Below are positions 37,447 through 46,539 of a stretch of 64,000 nucleotides of DNA, in pieces. The notes below the pieces were generated by a model. The model worked only from the letters and a program-made list of their open reading frames with translations, was not told where the DNA came from and did not search any database. The translations under genes and the position numbers were made by a program. Positions within the stretch are counted from its first letter, which is position 1; each line of letters begins with the position of its first letter. Source of the DNA: an uncultured Pelagibacteraceae bacterium (GTDB lineage Bacteria > Pseudomonadota > Alphaproteobacteria > Pelagibacterales > Pelagibacteraceae); the NCBI GenBank assembly GCA_902581585.1, contig CACHPB010000006.1, positions 1-64,000 of the forward strand. The letters are read 5' to 3'.

Positions 37447-37489
37447 TTATATAATTGGATTATCGAAAAATTATTATATTTATCCAAAT

Positions 37490-38521
37490 ATGTATAGCGA
37501 AAATCATAAAATAAACAGTCAAATTTCTTTTTGGTTAATCTCTATGTTTTGGATTATTTCAATAATGATTGTAGTTGGCGGATTAACAAGATTGACCGAT
37601 TCCGGCCTTTCAATTACTCAATGGCAATTATTTTCTGGTTTCTTTCCACCTCTAAATAAATCAGATTGGATCATGTACTTTGATTTATATAAGGAAATAC
37701 CTGAATTTAAACTTCAGAATTACGATATGACCATGGAAGAATTTAAAGTTATTTTTTGGTGGGAATGGGCTCATAGATTTTTAGGAAGGTTAATAGGCAT
37801 CTCATTCTTGATACCTCTTATTTACTTCACTTTTAAGATTAAATTTTCAAAATTAATTAGCTTATATTTGATTTTTATTTTGATTTGTTTCCAAGGATTT
37901 ATTGGATGGTACATGGTTAGTAGTGGTTTAGTAGATAGAGTAGATGTTAGTCATTTCAGATTATCTGTACATTTACTAATCGCCTTTATAATTTTATCAT
38001 TAATATTTTGGAACTATTTAAAAATTAAAGTTAACACTAATTACAATAATACATTAGGTTGGTTTCTTCCTTTAACTTTTTTATTATTAGTATTTATACA
38101 AATATCAATAGGTGCATTTGTTTCTGGTATGGATGCTGGAAAAATTTATAATTCATGGCCTTTAATGGGAGACTCCTTTTTTCCTGATGATAATAGTTAC
38201 AGTAATTTATTTAAAATGTCTGCTTTTAGTGATCCATCATTGGTGCAGTTTATTCATAGAAATTTGGCGTATTTGATTAGTTTTTTATTTTTTTTTATTA
38301 TATTTAAAGTTTATAAAAACAAAATATCAAGTTTATATAAATCAGTTAATGTTTTAGGCTTTTTTATAATTTTACAGGTTTTATTAGGTATATTTACGTT
38401 GTTATATGGTGCACAGATATTAGTAGCATCTATGCACCAAATAAGTTCAATTTTCTTAGTTGCCTCAAGTATTTATTTTTTATTTATAAATACTAAAACT
38501 AACTCACAGCTTTCAAGTTAG
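37490..38521 (+). CDS. ctaA: Heme A synthase (COX15/CtaA)
   Basis: Oxidises heme O to heme A for cytochrome c oxidase. The protein (343 residues from ATG 37490) has eight predicted membrane helices and the four haem-ligand histidine regions: WWEWAHRFLGRLIG, DVSHFRLSVHL, FIHRNLAY and SMHQISS. GGLTRLTDSGLSI near the start is also typical. The longer open frame upstream overlaps the chorismate mutase gene on the other strand and is rejected. It ends in a 23-base convergent overlap with metY. Confidence 0.94.
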   Translation: MYSENHKINSQISFWLISMFWIISIMIVVGGLTRLTDSGLSITQWQLFSGFFPPLNKSDWIMYFDLYKEIPEFKLQNYDMTMEEFKVIFWWEWAHRFLGRLIGISFLIPLIYFTFKIKFSKLISLYLIFILICFQGFIGWYMVSSGLVDRVDVSHFRLSVHLLIAFIILSLIFWNYLKIKVNTNYNNTLGWFLPLTFLLLVFIQISIGAFVSGMDAGKIYNSWPLMGDSFFPDDNSYSNLFKMSAFSDPSLVQFIHRNLAYLISFLFFFIIFKVYKNKISSLYKSVNVLGFFIILQVLLGIFTLLYGAQILVASMHQISSIFLVASSIYFLFINTKTNSQLSS

Positions 38522-39824
38522 GTTTTCCAGACGCACCTAAAGCTTGATCAAGATCTGCAATTATATCATCTGGATGTTCTATTCCAATTGACAATCGAAC
38601 ATATCCTGGAGTAACACCAGCGGCTAGTAATTCTTCCTCAGTTAATTGACTGTGCGTTGTTGTGGCTGGATGTATTGCTAAACTTCTAGCATCTCCGATA
38701 TTTGCAACATGATAAAACATTTTCAATGACTCAATGAATTTTTTACCAGCTTCTACACCGCCTTTAACTTCAATACCTACAAGCGCTCCGTTACCACCCT
38801 TCATATATTTTTTTGATCTTGCCGCTATTTCACCTTTGTGAAGGGTAGGATAGATAACTCTTTCAACATTCTTGTGTTTTTGTAAAAATGCAACAGCTTT
38901 TTCGGCATTTGAGCAATGTTGTTTCATCCTTAAAGGAGCTGTTTCTAGTCCTTGAATTATTCCCCAAGCATTATCTGGTGCTAAAGGAGCTCCTAGATCT
39001 CTAAGAAGACATACTCTTGCTCTTACAGCAAATGAAACATTTGCGCCTGTTAGTTGTGGCACTACCTCACCCCATTTTGCCCCACCATAACTAGCATCAG
39101 GTTCATTAAACAAAGGTTGTCTTTTTGGATCCTTTGTCCACTCAAAATTACCTCCATCTACTAAAGCTCCACCAATAACTGTTCCGTGACCTCCAATGAA
39201 TTTTGTAAGTGAGTGAACTACTACGGCAGCTCCATGTTCTAAGGGCTTACAAATTACTGGTGCCGCAGTGTTATCCATTATAAGCGGAATATTATGCTTT
39301 CTACCTATGTCAGAAACTTCTTTAATTGGAAATACTCTCAAATAAGGATTAGGTAAAGTTTCTGCATAAAAACATCTTGTTTTATCATCAATTAATTTTT
39401 CAAAATTACTTGGATCTGATGGATCTGCATATCTACATTCTATACCTAATTTTTTTAGAGTATGTGTGAAAAGGTTTACAGTTCCTCCATATAAGTCAGT
39501 AGAACTAATAAAGTTATCACCCGATTGACAAACATTCATAATTGCAAATGTTGATGCTGCTTGACCTGAACCAACAGTTACGGCTGCAAGACCACCTTCA
39601 AGAGCTGCAACTCTTTTTTCAAGTACGTCATTTGTTGGATTCATTATTCTTGTGTATATGTTTCCAAATTCTTTTAGTGCGAATAAATTTGCAGCATGAT
39701 CTGTATCGTTAAATTGATACGAGGTTGTTCTATAAAGTGGTACTGCTACGGCAGTAGTAGCTGGATCACTTCTGTAATCGCCTCCATGTAGAGCGATTGT
39801 TTCTGGATTTTTATTTTTACTCAT
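38499..39824 (-). CDS. metY: O-acetylhomoserine sulfhydrylase, copy 1
   Basis: PLP enzyme of the Cys/Met metabolism family, 441 residues, making homocysteine or methionine from O-acetylhomoserine and a reduced sulfur compound. It has ETIALHGGDY, the phosphate-binding GSGQAAS, the YGGTVNLFTHTL segment and the PLP lysine in VVHSLTKFIGG. About 1.1 kb away lies a second paralogue (40701-42032). SAR11 bacteria need reduced sulfur, which fits use of sulfide or methanethiol. The upstream 61 bases have a GGAAGGGG ribosome site but no visible riboswitch. Confidence 0.88.
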   Translation of the reverse strand: MSKNKNPETIALHGGDYRSDPATTAVAVPLYRTTSYQFNDTDHAANLFALKEFGNIYTRIMNPTNDVLEKRVAALEGGLAAVTVGSGQAASTFAIMNVCQSGDNFISSTDLYGGTVNLFTHTLKKLGIECRYADPSDPSNFEKLIDDKTRCFYAETLPNPYLRVFPIKEVSDIGRKHNIPLIMDNTAAPVICKPLEHGAAVVVHSLTKFIGGHGTVIGGALVDGGNFEWTKDPKRQPLFNEPDASYGGAKWGEVVPQLTGANVSFAVRARVCLLRDLGAPLAPDNAWGIIQGLETAPLRMKQHCSNAEKAVAFLQKHKNVERVIYPTLHKGEIAARSKKYMKGGNGALVGIEVKGGVEAGKKFIESLKMFYHVANIGDARSLAIHPATTTHSQLTEEELLAAGVTPGYVRLSIGIEHPDDIIADLDQALGASGKPNLKAVS

Positions 39825-39885
39825 TTTTCCCCTTCCGTTAAAACTAATATTTAACTTTAATGGAAAATTACAATCAAGCTTAAAT

Positions 39886-40704
39886 TTAACTTGATAATGG
39901 GGGATAATTAGTAGTTATAAATTTTTTTAGCACTGTAAGAACTCTATCAGCCTCTTCTAACAACATCATGTGACCACAGTTATCAATTATGTCTACCTGG
40001 CTACCTTCTATTAAAGATGCTAATTTTTTTCCTTCTTTAACCGGACACATTTTGTCATCAGTTGCTAAGATTGATAGGGTAGGACATTTAATTTTTTTTG
40101 CAGCTTCAAATCCATTTTTGTAGTTGTCGCAAGCTCTAAAATCAACACCTAAAGTATTCTGTATAGTACGAGATTTAGCTAACATTGTTCCAGTGTTAAT
40201 ATGATATAAACCGGGTACTGGGTGACCACCAAAATGCCCAGCAGGACCGTGAGCCCAGTCCATCATTAAATCTACTGCTTTTGGGTCATTGTTTTCTGCC
40301 AATGATAATAATTGAGGATTCATTGGAATTGCTCCTGCTCCGCCCATTAAACTTAAGGTCTTAATTTTATTGGGGTATCTTGCAGTACATTCTACTGTAA
40401 CCAAGCACCCTTGAGAGTGACCAACTAAAGAGGCCTGTTTATGTCCAACTGCATCAATTACTGCGGCTACCCAATCAGCCATTTCTTCAATCGACTTTAG
40501 ACTCTCACCTCCAGATAGACCGTGACCAGGTAAATCTATTGCTAAAGCGTTGTATCCATGAAATGCAAAGTATCTAGTTTGAAGAACCCATGTCATATGT
40601 GTTAATCCGCTGCCATGAACAAAAATAATTAAAGGTTTTTTTTTATCAAACGGTCTTCCTCCCGTTGAAGCATAAACCTCGTTATTATCTACTTTAAATT
40701 TCAT
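39886..40704 (-). CDS. Alpha/beta hydrolase
   Basis: A 272-residue alpha/beta-hydrolase-fold protein with oxyanion motif FVHGSGLTHMTW, nucleophile SLVGHSQGC, acid ATDDKM and histidine CGHMMLLEE. It lies between two sulfhydrylase paralogues and its start overlaps the upstream one by 4 bases, so they are co-transcribed. It is too short and too unlike homoserine O-acetyltransferase (about 370 residues) to be MetX; a role in releasing a sulfur substrate is only a guess. Confidence 0.85.
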   Translation of the reverse strand: MKFKVDNNEVYASTGGRPFDKKKPLIIFVHGSGLTHMTWVLQTRYFAFHGYNALAIDLPGHGLSGGESLKSIEEMADWVAAVIDAVGHKQASLVGHSQGCLVTVECTARYPNKIKTLSLMGGAGAIPMNPQLLSLAENNDPKAVDLMMDWAHGPAGHFGGHPVPGLYHINTGTMLAKSRTIQNTLGVDFRACDNYKNGFEAAKKIKCPTLSILATDDKMCPVKEGKKLASLIEGSQVDIIDNCGHMMLLEEADRVLTVLKKFITTNYPPLSS

Positions 40705-42032
40705 TGATTAGATACAAGTCTTGGTTTTCTTGCAGCTCTAAAACCAACCTCGAAATCATTTTTTATATCCTCGATATCTTCAATACCAACAGACAATCTA
40801 ATCATATCATGTGAAAGTCCAGCGAACTTTAAAGTTGCCTCATCCATTTGTGAATGAGTTCCAGATGCAGGATGTATGACTAAAGTTCTTGTGTCCCCAA
40901 CATTTGCTAGGTGAGATGCAAGTTTTACATTATTGATAAATGCAACACCTGCTTCTTTTCCACCTTTAATACCAAATGCTATCATTGAACCTCTTCCATT
41001 AGGTAAAAGTTTTTTTGCTAACTCATGATCTGGGTGATCAGGAACACTTGGATGTGAAACCCATGCAACACTTTCATGATCCATTAAATATTTGACCATC
41101 TCTTCTGCGTTTGAACAATGTTTTTTCATTCTAACAGACAAAGTCTCTATACCTTGTAAAACATTCCATGCATTTTGTGGACTTAAACAAGGACCAAAAT
41201 CTCTCATACCTTCAGCTCTGGCTTTCATTGTAAAAGCTGTTGGACCAAATTCTTCAGCAAAAGACAAACCGTGATATCCCTCATAAGGTTTTGTCATAGT
41301 CGGAAATTTATCATTCTGCATCCAATCAAATTTTCCACCCTCAACTAATATTCCTGCCATTGAGGACCCATGTCCAGCCATCCATTTAGTCAATGAATGA
41401 ATAACTATATCAGCACCATGTTCAAACGGTTTACATAAATAAGGTGTTTGATAAGTTGCATCAACCATCAATGGTATTCCAGCTTCATGTGCGATTTTAG
41501 CAATTTCAGGCATATTCATTATTTCATTACCTGGATTTCCAACTAGTTCTCCAAAAATTCCTTTCGTGTTTTTTTGAATTGCTTTTTTAAAACCTTGTGT
41601 ATCCCTTGGCTTAACAAAAGTACATTTAATACCAAATTTAGGTAACGTTAATCTAAATAAATTTACAGTTCCTCCATATAATTGTGATGATACAACTAAG
41701 TGATCACCTGCTTCACATAATGTCATTACTGCTAAAAAAATTGCACTCATTCCTGAAGATGTAGCTAATGCAGCTGTACCTCCCTCAAGTGAGGCAACTC
41801 TCTCTTCTAAAACTCCAACTGTTGGATTTGAAATTCTGCTATATATATGACCACCTCTTTCTAAATTAAAGAGAGCAGCAGCATGGTCAACATCATCAAA
41901 CAAGTATGATGTAGTTTGGTAAATTGGCACCTGTCTTGAGCCAGCATTTTTATGTGGCTGATAACCAGCATGCAAACTTAACGTATCAAATTTATAAGTA
42001 TTTGGTTTTAATTCTTTTTTTTTATCACTCAT
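40701..42032 (-). CDS. O-acetylhomoserine sulfhydrylase-like PLP enzyme, copy 2
   Basis: A second Cys/Met-family PLP enzyme, 443 residues, related to but distinct from the product of 38499-39824. It has DTLSLHAGYQP, SSGMSAIFLA, YGGTVNLFRLTL and the PLP lysine in VIHSLTKWMAGHG. It is preceded by a strong ribosome site (AAAGGAG, 42037-42043) inside a pseudoknot-like leader, suggesting SAM control, which supports a methionine role. Gamma-lyase activity cannot be excluded. Confidence 0.87.
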   Translation of the reverse strand: MSDKKKELKPNTYKFDTLSLHAGYQPHKNAGSRQVPIYQTTSYLFDDVDHAAALFNLERGGHIYSRISNPTVGVLEERVASLEGGTAALATSSGMSAIFLAVMTLCEAGDHLVVSSQLYGGTVNLFRLTLPKFGIKCTFVKPRDTQGFKKAIQKNTKGIFGELVGNPGNEIMNMPEIAKIAHEAGIPLMVDATYQTPYLCKPFEHGADIVIHSLTKWMAGHGSSMAGILVEGGKFDWMQNDKFPTMTKPYEGYHGLSFAEEFGPTAFTMKARAEGMRDFGPCLSPQNAWNVLQGIETLSVRMKKHCSNAEEMVKYLMDHESVAWVSHPSVPDHPDHELAKKLLPNGRGSMIAFGIKGGKEAGVAFINNVKLASHLANVGDTRTLVIHPASGTHSQMDEATLKFAGLSHDMIRLSVGIEDIEDIKNDFEVGFRAARKPRLVSNQ

Positions 42033-42120
42033 TTGGCTCCTTTAATTATTAGCTTAGAGAATTCCTTTTTAAAGAGGTCATTATTACTAATAAATGCTCA
42101 TAATTCAATCAACCATTAAG
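42033..42120 (-). promoter_or_regulatory. Candidate SAM riboswitch (SAM-II/SAM-V-like)
   Basis: The leader of the sulfhydrylase gene can form a stem GAG/CTC with CATT/AATG (minus-strand arms at about 42099-42093 and 42080-42074). Its loop TTATTAG (plus 42087-42093) is perfectly complementary over 7 bases to CTAATAA (plus 42046-42052), just before the ribosome site AAAGGAG at 42037-42043. This gives an H-type pseudoknot that would hide the ribosome site. The AAGCTAA motif resembles the conserved GCTAA of SAM-II/SAM-V aptamers. Class and ligand are inferred. Confidence 0.5.
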
Positions 42121-42140
42121 TCCTAAAAAAATATAATAAA

Positions 42141-42169
42141 TTGACAATATATGTAATTATAAGTATTAA
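42141..42169 (+). promoter_or_regulatory. Promoter of rplM-rpsI
   Basis: TTGACA (42141-42146), 17 bases, TATTAA (42164-42169): a near-consensus sigma-70 promoter. The expected RNA start near 42175-42177 is only a few bases before the rplM ATG at 42180, and no Shine-Dalgarno sequence is present, so the transcript may be nearly leaderless. Confidence 0.6.
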
Positions 42170-42179
42170 TCCCGCATTC

Positions 42180-42638
42180 ATGACAAAATTTGTTAAAAAA
42201 GATGAGATAAATAGCGAGTGGTTTGAAATTGACGCTACTGGTGCCGTAGTGGGTAGACTTGCTACAGTTGTATCAAAAATTATAAGAGGTAAAAATAAAA
42301 CAAAATATACTCCTCACATGGATCATGGCGATTTTGTTGTTGTTAAAAATGTTGACCAAATAAAATTTACTGGAAATAAATTTCAAAACAAAAAGTATTA
42401 TAGACACACTGGTTATCCCGGTGGAATAAAGGAAATAACACCAGAAAAATTAAGTGAGAAAAAGCCTGGTGAAGTTTTAAAATTAGCTGTCAAAAGAATG
42501 TTACCATCTGGTGCTCTAGCTAAAAAACAATTGTCAAAGCTTAAGATTTACTCTGGAGCAGACCATCCTCATAGTGCACAAAATCCAAAAGTAATTGAAA
42601 TCAGTAAACTTAATGAGAAAAATATAGTTAGAAATTAA
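42180..42638 (+). CDS. rplM: 50S ribosomal protein L13
   Basis: A 152-residue ribosomal protein with SEWFEIDATGAVVGRLAT near the start, the KHDGDF-like HMDHGDFVVV and the GYPGGIKE motif. The ATG at 42180 puts the family start in register; the TTG further up overlaps the promoter. It pairs with rpsI one base downstream, the universal rplM-rpsI operon. Confidence 0.97.
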   Translation: MTKFVKKDEINSEWFEIDATGAVVGRLATVVSKIIRGKNKTKYTPHMDHGDFVVVKNVDQIKFTGNKFQNKKYYRHTGYPGGIKEITPEKLSEKKPGEVLKLAVKRMLPSGALAKKQLSKLKIYSGADHPHSAQNPKVIEISKLNEKNIVRN

Positions 42639-42639
42639 T

Positions 42640-43071
42640 ATGGAAAACAATCAAACATCATCACCAAAGATAAAATTAGATTTTAAAGATAGCAAGTATG
42701 CTACAGGGAGAAGAAAAAAATCGGTTGCTAAAGTTTGGTTAAAAAAAGGTACAGGGAAATTCTATGTTAATGGAAAATCACTTGATGATTATTTTCCTAG
42801 AGCAAACCACAAAATGCAAATTTTAAGACCATTTGAAATAATAAATCAATCCACTGATTACGATGTTAGATCTAAAGTTGTTGGAGGGGGTCAAACCGGT
42901 CAAGCTGGTGCATTAGTACATGGTATTTCAAGGGCACTGCTTAAATTCGATGAAACACTAAAATCAACTCTACGTAAGGAAAAACTTACAACCAGAGACT
43001 CTAGATCTGTTGAGAGGAAAAAACCAGGTAGAGCAAAAGCAAGAAGAAGCTTTCAATTCTCTAAAAGATAA
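42640..43071 (+). CDS. rpsI: 30S ribosomal protein S9
   Basis: A 143-residue protein. After a short variable N-terminus come YATGRRKKSVAKVW, GQAGALVHGISRALL and the C-terminal RDSRSVERKKPGRAKARR ending FSKR; the S9 C-terminal tail reaches the decoding centre. Length is normal for alphaproteobacteria. Confidence 0.97.
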   Translation: MENNQTSSPKIKLDFKDSKYATGRRKKSVAKVWLKKGTGKFYVNGKSLDDYFPRANHKMQILRPFEIINQSTDYDVRSKVVGGGQTGQAGALVHGISRALLKFDETLKSTLRKEKLTTRDSRSVERKKPGRAKARRSFQFSKR

Positions 43072-43104
43072 TTTCTTTTTAATTTTCAACTGTTATATTA
43101 ATTT

Positions 43105-44130
43105 ATGCTTAAGAAAAATGTTCTTATTTGTGGAGCAACTGGATATATAGGACTACAGTTAACAAAGCTCCTTTGTAAACACAAACATATAAATATAAAA
43201 TATTTATGTGGCAGTTCATCAGTTGGAAAAAAAATTGATTTTTATGATAAGGATTTAAAGAAGTTTAAACTACCAAAGATATCCAAGTTTAACAAAAAAT
43301 ACCTATCAGATGTAGATATTATATTTACAGCACTTCCAAATGGTGAAGCCCAATTTATATCAAAATATCTAAACAAAAATAATCTACTTATAGATCTTGC
43401 TGCAGATTTTAGACTCAATACTAAAAATGAATATGAAAAATGGTATAAAATTAAACATAACGCCTCAAATCTAATTAAAGATAGTATTTATTCTATTCCC
43501 GAAATAAGTGGAAAATTAATAAAAAAATTTAAAATTATATCTTGTCCTGGATGTTATCCAACTACGGTATTAATTCCACTAATCCCATTAATAAAAAGAA
43601 ACCTAATTAATAATAAAACAATTATCATAGACTCTAAATCTGGTTATTCGGGAGCTGGAAGAGGTGTGCATAAAAAATATAAAAATAATAATCTATACGA
43701 GTCCCTTAGTGCTTATGGATTAGCAAATCATAGACATAATTCTGAAATTCAACAAGAATTAGATTTAAAAACTGGAAAAAAAAATAAATTTCATTTTACT
43801 CCACATCTAACACCGATGTTTAGAGGAATTTTAAGTACTATATATGTTGATATTAAAAAGGGTGCTTCCCTAAGAAAAATTCAAAATGTTTTAATCAATC
43901 ACTACAAGAGACATAAGTTTGTTAAAATATCCAAAACAAATACATTTTTAAGCACTAACGATGTAATTAATACTAATAATTGTTTAATTTCAGTATGTAA
44001 TAGCAAATATAAAGATAAAATAATAATATTGTCTGCAATAGATAATTTGATTAAAGGTGGTGGGGGACAAGCTGTGCAAAATATGAATTATTATTTTAAA
44101 TTTAATGAGGGTGAAGGCCTAGATGTATAA
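43105..44130 (+). CDS. argC: N-acetyl-gamma-glutamyl-phosphate reductase
   Basis: NADPH-dependent step of arginine synthesis. The 341-residue protein has ICGATGYIGLQLTKLL for nucleotide binding, the catalytic Cys in ISCPGCYPTTVL, SGYSGAGRG and HRHNSEIQQ. It ends KGGGGQAVQNMN, matching the ArgC C-terminus. It overlaps the following small lipoprotein gene by 8 bases. Confidence 0.95.
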   Translation: MLKKNVLICGATGYIGLQLTKLLCKHKHINIKYLCGSSSVGKKIDFYDKDLKKFKLPKISKFNKKYLSDVDIIFTALPNGEAQFISKYLNKNNLLIDLAADFRLNTKNEYEKWYKIKHNASNLIKDSIYSIPEISGKLIKKFKIISCPGCYPTTVLIPLIPLIKRNLINNKTIIIDSKSGYSGAGRGVHKKYKNNNLYESLSAYGLANHRHNSEIQQELDLKTGKKNKFHFTPHLTPMFRGILSTIYVDIKKGASLRKIQNVLINHYKRHKFVKISKTNTFLSTNDVINTNNCLISVCNSKYKDKIIILSAIDNLIKGGGGQAVQNMNYYFKFNEGEGLDV

Positions 44131-44332
44131 AAAAATACAAATGATATTGTTTTTAATTATTTTATCACATTGTTCTCTAAATCATCCTGTTTCAATGTGG
44201 AAAATTGAAGAGGAAAATACAAATTCAGATATTACAAAACTAAATTTTGAAAATGAAACTTCTTTTGATGAGTTTAAAAGTAATGTAATTAAATATGGAG
44301 AAATAAGTGATTTTCCTAAATTAGATAAATGA
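44123..44332 (+). CDS. Small predicted lipoprotein, unknown function
   Basis: A 69-residue protein with a hydrophobic N-terminus and lipobox ILSHC (Cys at 17), followed by an acidic polar region rich in Asn and Glu. I do not recognise a family. It overlaps argC by 8 bases and the homoserine dehydrogenase gene by 4 bases, so it is clearly part of the operon and likely translated. Confidence 0.65.
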   Translation: MYKKIQMILFLIILSHCSLNHPVSMWKIEEENTNSDITKLNFENETSFDEFKSNVIKYGEISDFPKLDK

Positions 44333-45624
44333 AAATGAGTAAAAATATAAATATTGCTGTAATCGGTCTTGGTCAAATAGGATCATACGTTTACAATGAG
44401 TTAAATATTAAAAAAAAAGATATTGAAATCAAGACTGGTAAGAAAATAAAAGTTGTTGGGATCTCAGCTAAAAATAAAAACAAAATAAGGAAATTTAAAA
44501 TAAACAAAAAAATATTTTACTCAAATCCTTTAGATATTTTAAAAATAAAAAATCTTCATATAATAATTGAAGCAATCGGTTTATCAGATGGAATATCAAA
44601 GAAAGTTATTGAAACCGCTTTAAAAAATAAAATTCATGTTATTACACCAAATAAATCACTCATATCTAAACATGGAGATAAACTCGGTGAATTAGCTGAA
44701 AAAAATAAAGTAAATTTAGAATTCGAAGCATCTGTTGCTGGAGGGATACCAATAATTAGAACTATAAAAGAAGGACTAGCAACTAATAAAATTACAAAAG
44801 TTTATGGAATTCTTAATGGAACATGTAATTATATTTTGTCTGAGATGGAAAAAACTAAAAATAGTTTTGTTAGTGTTTTAAAAAAAGCTCAGAATCTTGG
44901 TTACGCTGAACCTGGAAATCCTAAATTAGACTTAAATGGATATGATGCTTTGGCAAAAATAAGAATACTTTCTTCATTATCATTTAATAAAAAAATTTCA
45001 AAATCAAACTGTTTGATGGAAGGTATTGAAAATATAGAATTTAAAGATATTGAAATAGCCAATCAGTTAAATTTTAGAATTAAATTACTTGGTATTACAG
45101 AGATTATTAAAAATAGTATTTTTGAAAGAGTTCATCCCTGCTTGGTCAACAAAGATTCATATATCGGCAATGTTAGTGGTGTGATGAATGCTGTAATTTT
45201 AAATGGATCGCCGATAGGAGAAAGTGTTTTACAAGGAGAAGGGGCGGGACCTGGACCAACATCATCTGCGATAATGTCAGACCTATTGTCTATTTTAAGG
45301 GGAAATATTAAATTTCCTTTTGGAATTACCAGAACAAAAAGACAAAAACCAAAAATTTTTAATAAAGATATTTCATCCAATTCTCTTTATGTAAGACTAG
45401 AAGTTAAAGATAAACCTGGGGTTTTGTCATCTATTACAAAAATTTTTGCAAATCATAAGATATCAATTCAAAGAATTATACAGATCCCAGATAGTAAAAA
45501 GAAAACCGCATCAATTGTAATTATTACTCATGATGCAAATGAATTAAGTTCTCAAAAATGTATTAAATCTTTTAAATTAAATCGAAACATAATTAAAAAT
45601 CCAGTATTAATAAGATTATTTTAA
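44329..45624 (+). CDS. hom: Homoserine dehydrogenase
   Basis: Reduces aspartate semialdehyde to homoserine for Met, Thr and Ile synthesis. The 431-residue protein has the Rossmann start IAVIGLGQIGSYV, VTPNKSLIS, FEASVAGGIPIIRTI and NGTCNYILSEM, and a C-terminal ACT domain (about 350-430, LEVKDKPGVLSSITKIF) for feedback control. Its product feeds the sulfhydrylases encoded at 38499-42032. Confidence 0.96.
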   Translation: MKMSKNINIAVIGLGQIGSYVYNELNIKKKDIEIKTGKKIKVVGISAKNKNKIRKFKINKKIFYSNPLDILKIKNLHIIIEAIGLSDGISKKVIETALKNKIHVITPNKSLISKHGDKLGELAEKNKVNLEFEASVAGGIPIIRTIKEGLATNKITKVYGILNGTCNYILSEMEKTKNSFVSVLKKAQNLGYAEPGNPKLDLNGYDALAKIRILSSLSFNKKISKSNCLMEGIENIEFKDIEIANQLNFRIKLLGITEIIKNSIFERVHPCLVNKDSYIGNVSGVMNAVILNGSPIGESVLQGEGAGPGPTSSAIMSDLLSILRGNIKFPFGITRTKRQKPKIFNKDISSNSLYVRLEVKDKPGVLSSITKIFANHKISIQRIIQIPDSKKKTASIVIITHDANELSSQKCIKSFKLNRNIIKNPVLIRLF

Positions 45625-46523
45625 TGGAACTTTATATCAAACTTTTTGAAGTTCTATTTCCAGTTTTTTTTATTGTAGGTATTGGTTACTTTCTTGGTAA
45701 AAAAAATCCAAACTTTGATACATCTTTTATAACGACTTACTCAGCTAATTTTGGCACACCATCTATAGTAATATTTTCTATTTCAGCTAGTGGTGTAACT
45801 TTTGCAATGTTCTCTGAGTATTTTTTATACGCTATTATTCTTTTGACTTCTTTTTTGATCGTTGGATTAATTTTCCTATTATTAATGAAAAAAGATTATC
45901 TTAGAGAATTGCCAACATTCTTTCTACCTAATACTGGTAATATGGGTATCCCAATATGTTTGTTTGCATATGGAAAACTTGGTATGGGAATAGCCGCAGC
46001 TATATCATCATTAGTTGTTTTACTGCATTTCACTCTGAATATTTTTCTTGCTAAAAGAGAATTTGATCTTAATGTAATAGTTAAAAGCCCATCATTTTAT
46101 GCAATAATTGCAACAATCCTATTTCTGTATTACGAAATACCTTTACCAATATTTGTTTTGAATACCGTTATGCTTTTAGCTTACGGAATGATTGTAATGA
46201 TTTTAATGTCTCTAGGCGTCTCTCTAACACAAATGAAAGTTTTTTCATTTAAGGACGCTTTAATTACATCCACTGGAAGAGTTATTATAGGTCCTTTAAT
46301 AGGCTTTGCTCTGATATTTTTTTTTAATTTATCTGGCTTTGCAGCAGGAGTTTTATTAATACAATCATCGATGCCTAGTGCTATTCTTTGTTATTTAGTT
46401 GCTTCCATGTATTCTCCAAAAGAAATTGTAGATAATATTTCTAGTACAATTGTTGTTTCAACTTTGATGTCTTTAATAACAGTCCCAATAACTGTATTCT
46501 TTGCTTTAAAATACTTTAATTAA
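45624..46523 (+). CDS. AEC family transporter
   Basis: A 299-residue membrane protein of the auxin-efflux-carrier (membrane transport) family with about ten helices. The motif LPNTGNMGIPICLFAYG and the late QSSMPSAILCYLVASMY are typical. Bacterial relatives move dicarboxylates such as malate, but the substrate here is unknown. The start overlaps the hom stop by one base. Confidence 0.85.
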   Translation: MELYIKLFEVLFPVFFIVGIGYFLGKKNPNFDTSFITTYSANFGTPSIVIFSISASGVTFAMFSEYFLYAIILLTSFLIVGLIFLLLMKKDYLRELPTFFLPNTGNMGIPICLFAYGKLGMGIAAAISSLVVLLHFTLNIFLAKREFDLNVIVKSPSFYAIIATILFLYYEIPLPIFVLNTVMLLAYGMIVMILMSLGVSLTQMKVFSFKDALITSTGRVIIGPLIGFALIFFFNLSGFAAGVLLIQSSMPSAILCYLVASMYSPKEIVDNISSTIVVSTLMSLITVPITVFFALKYFN

Positions 46524-46539
46524 GAGCTATGCTTCTTTC

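Noticed and set aside
37325..37489. Longer ctaA start
   Set aside because: The extension lies opposite the chorismate mutase gene and adds no family sequence; ATG 37490 fits CtaA.
39825..39885. A second SAM riboswitch before the 38499-39824 metY gene
   Set aside because: The 61-base gap has only a ribosome site; no GCTAA motif or pseudoknot pairing is visible.
39886..40704. Homoserine O-acetyltransferase (MetX) for the alpha/beta hydrolase
   Set aside because: It has 272 residues against about 370 for MetX and a generic GHSQG nucleophile; neighbourhood alone is not enough.
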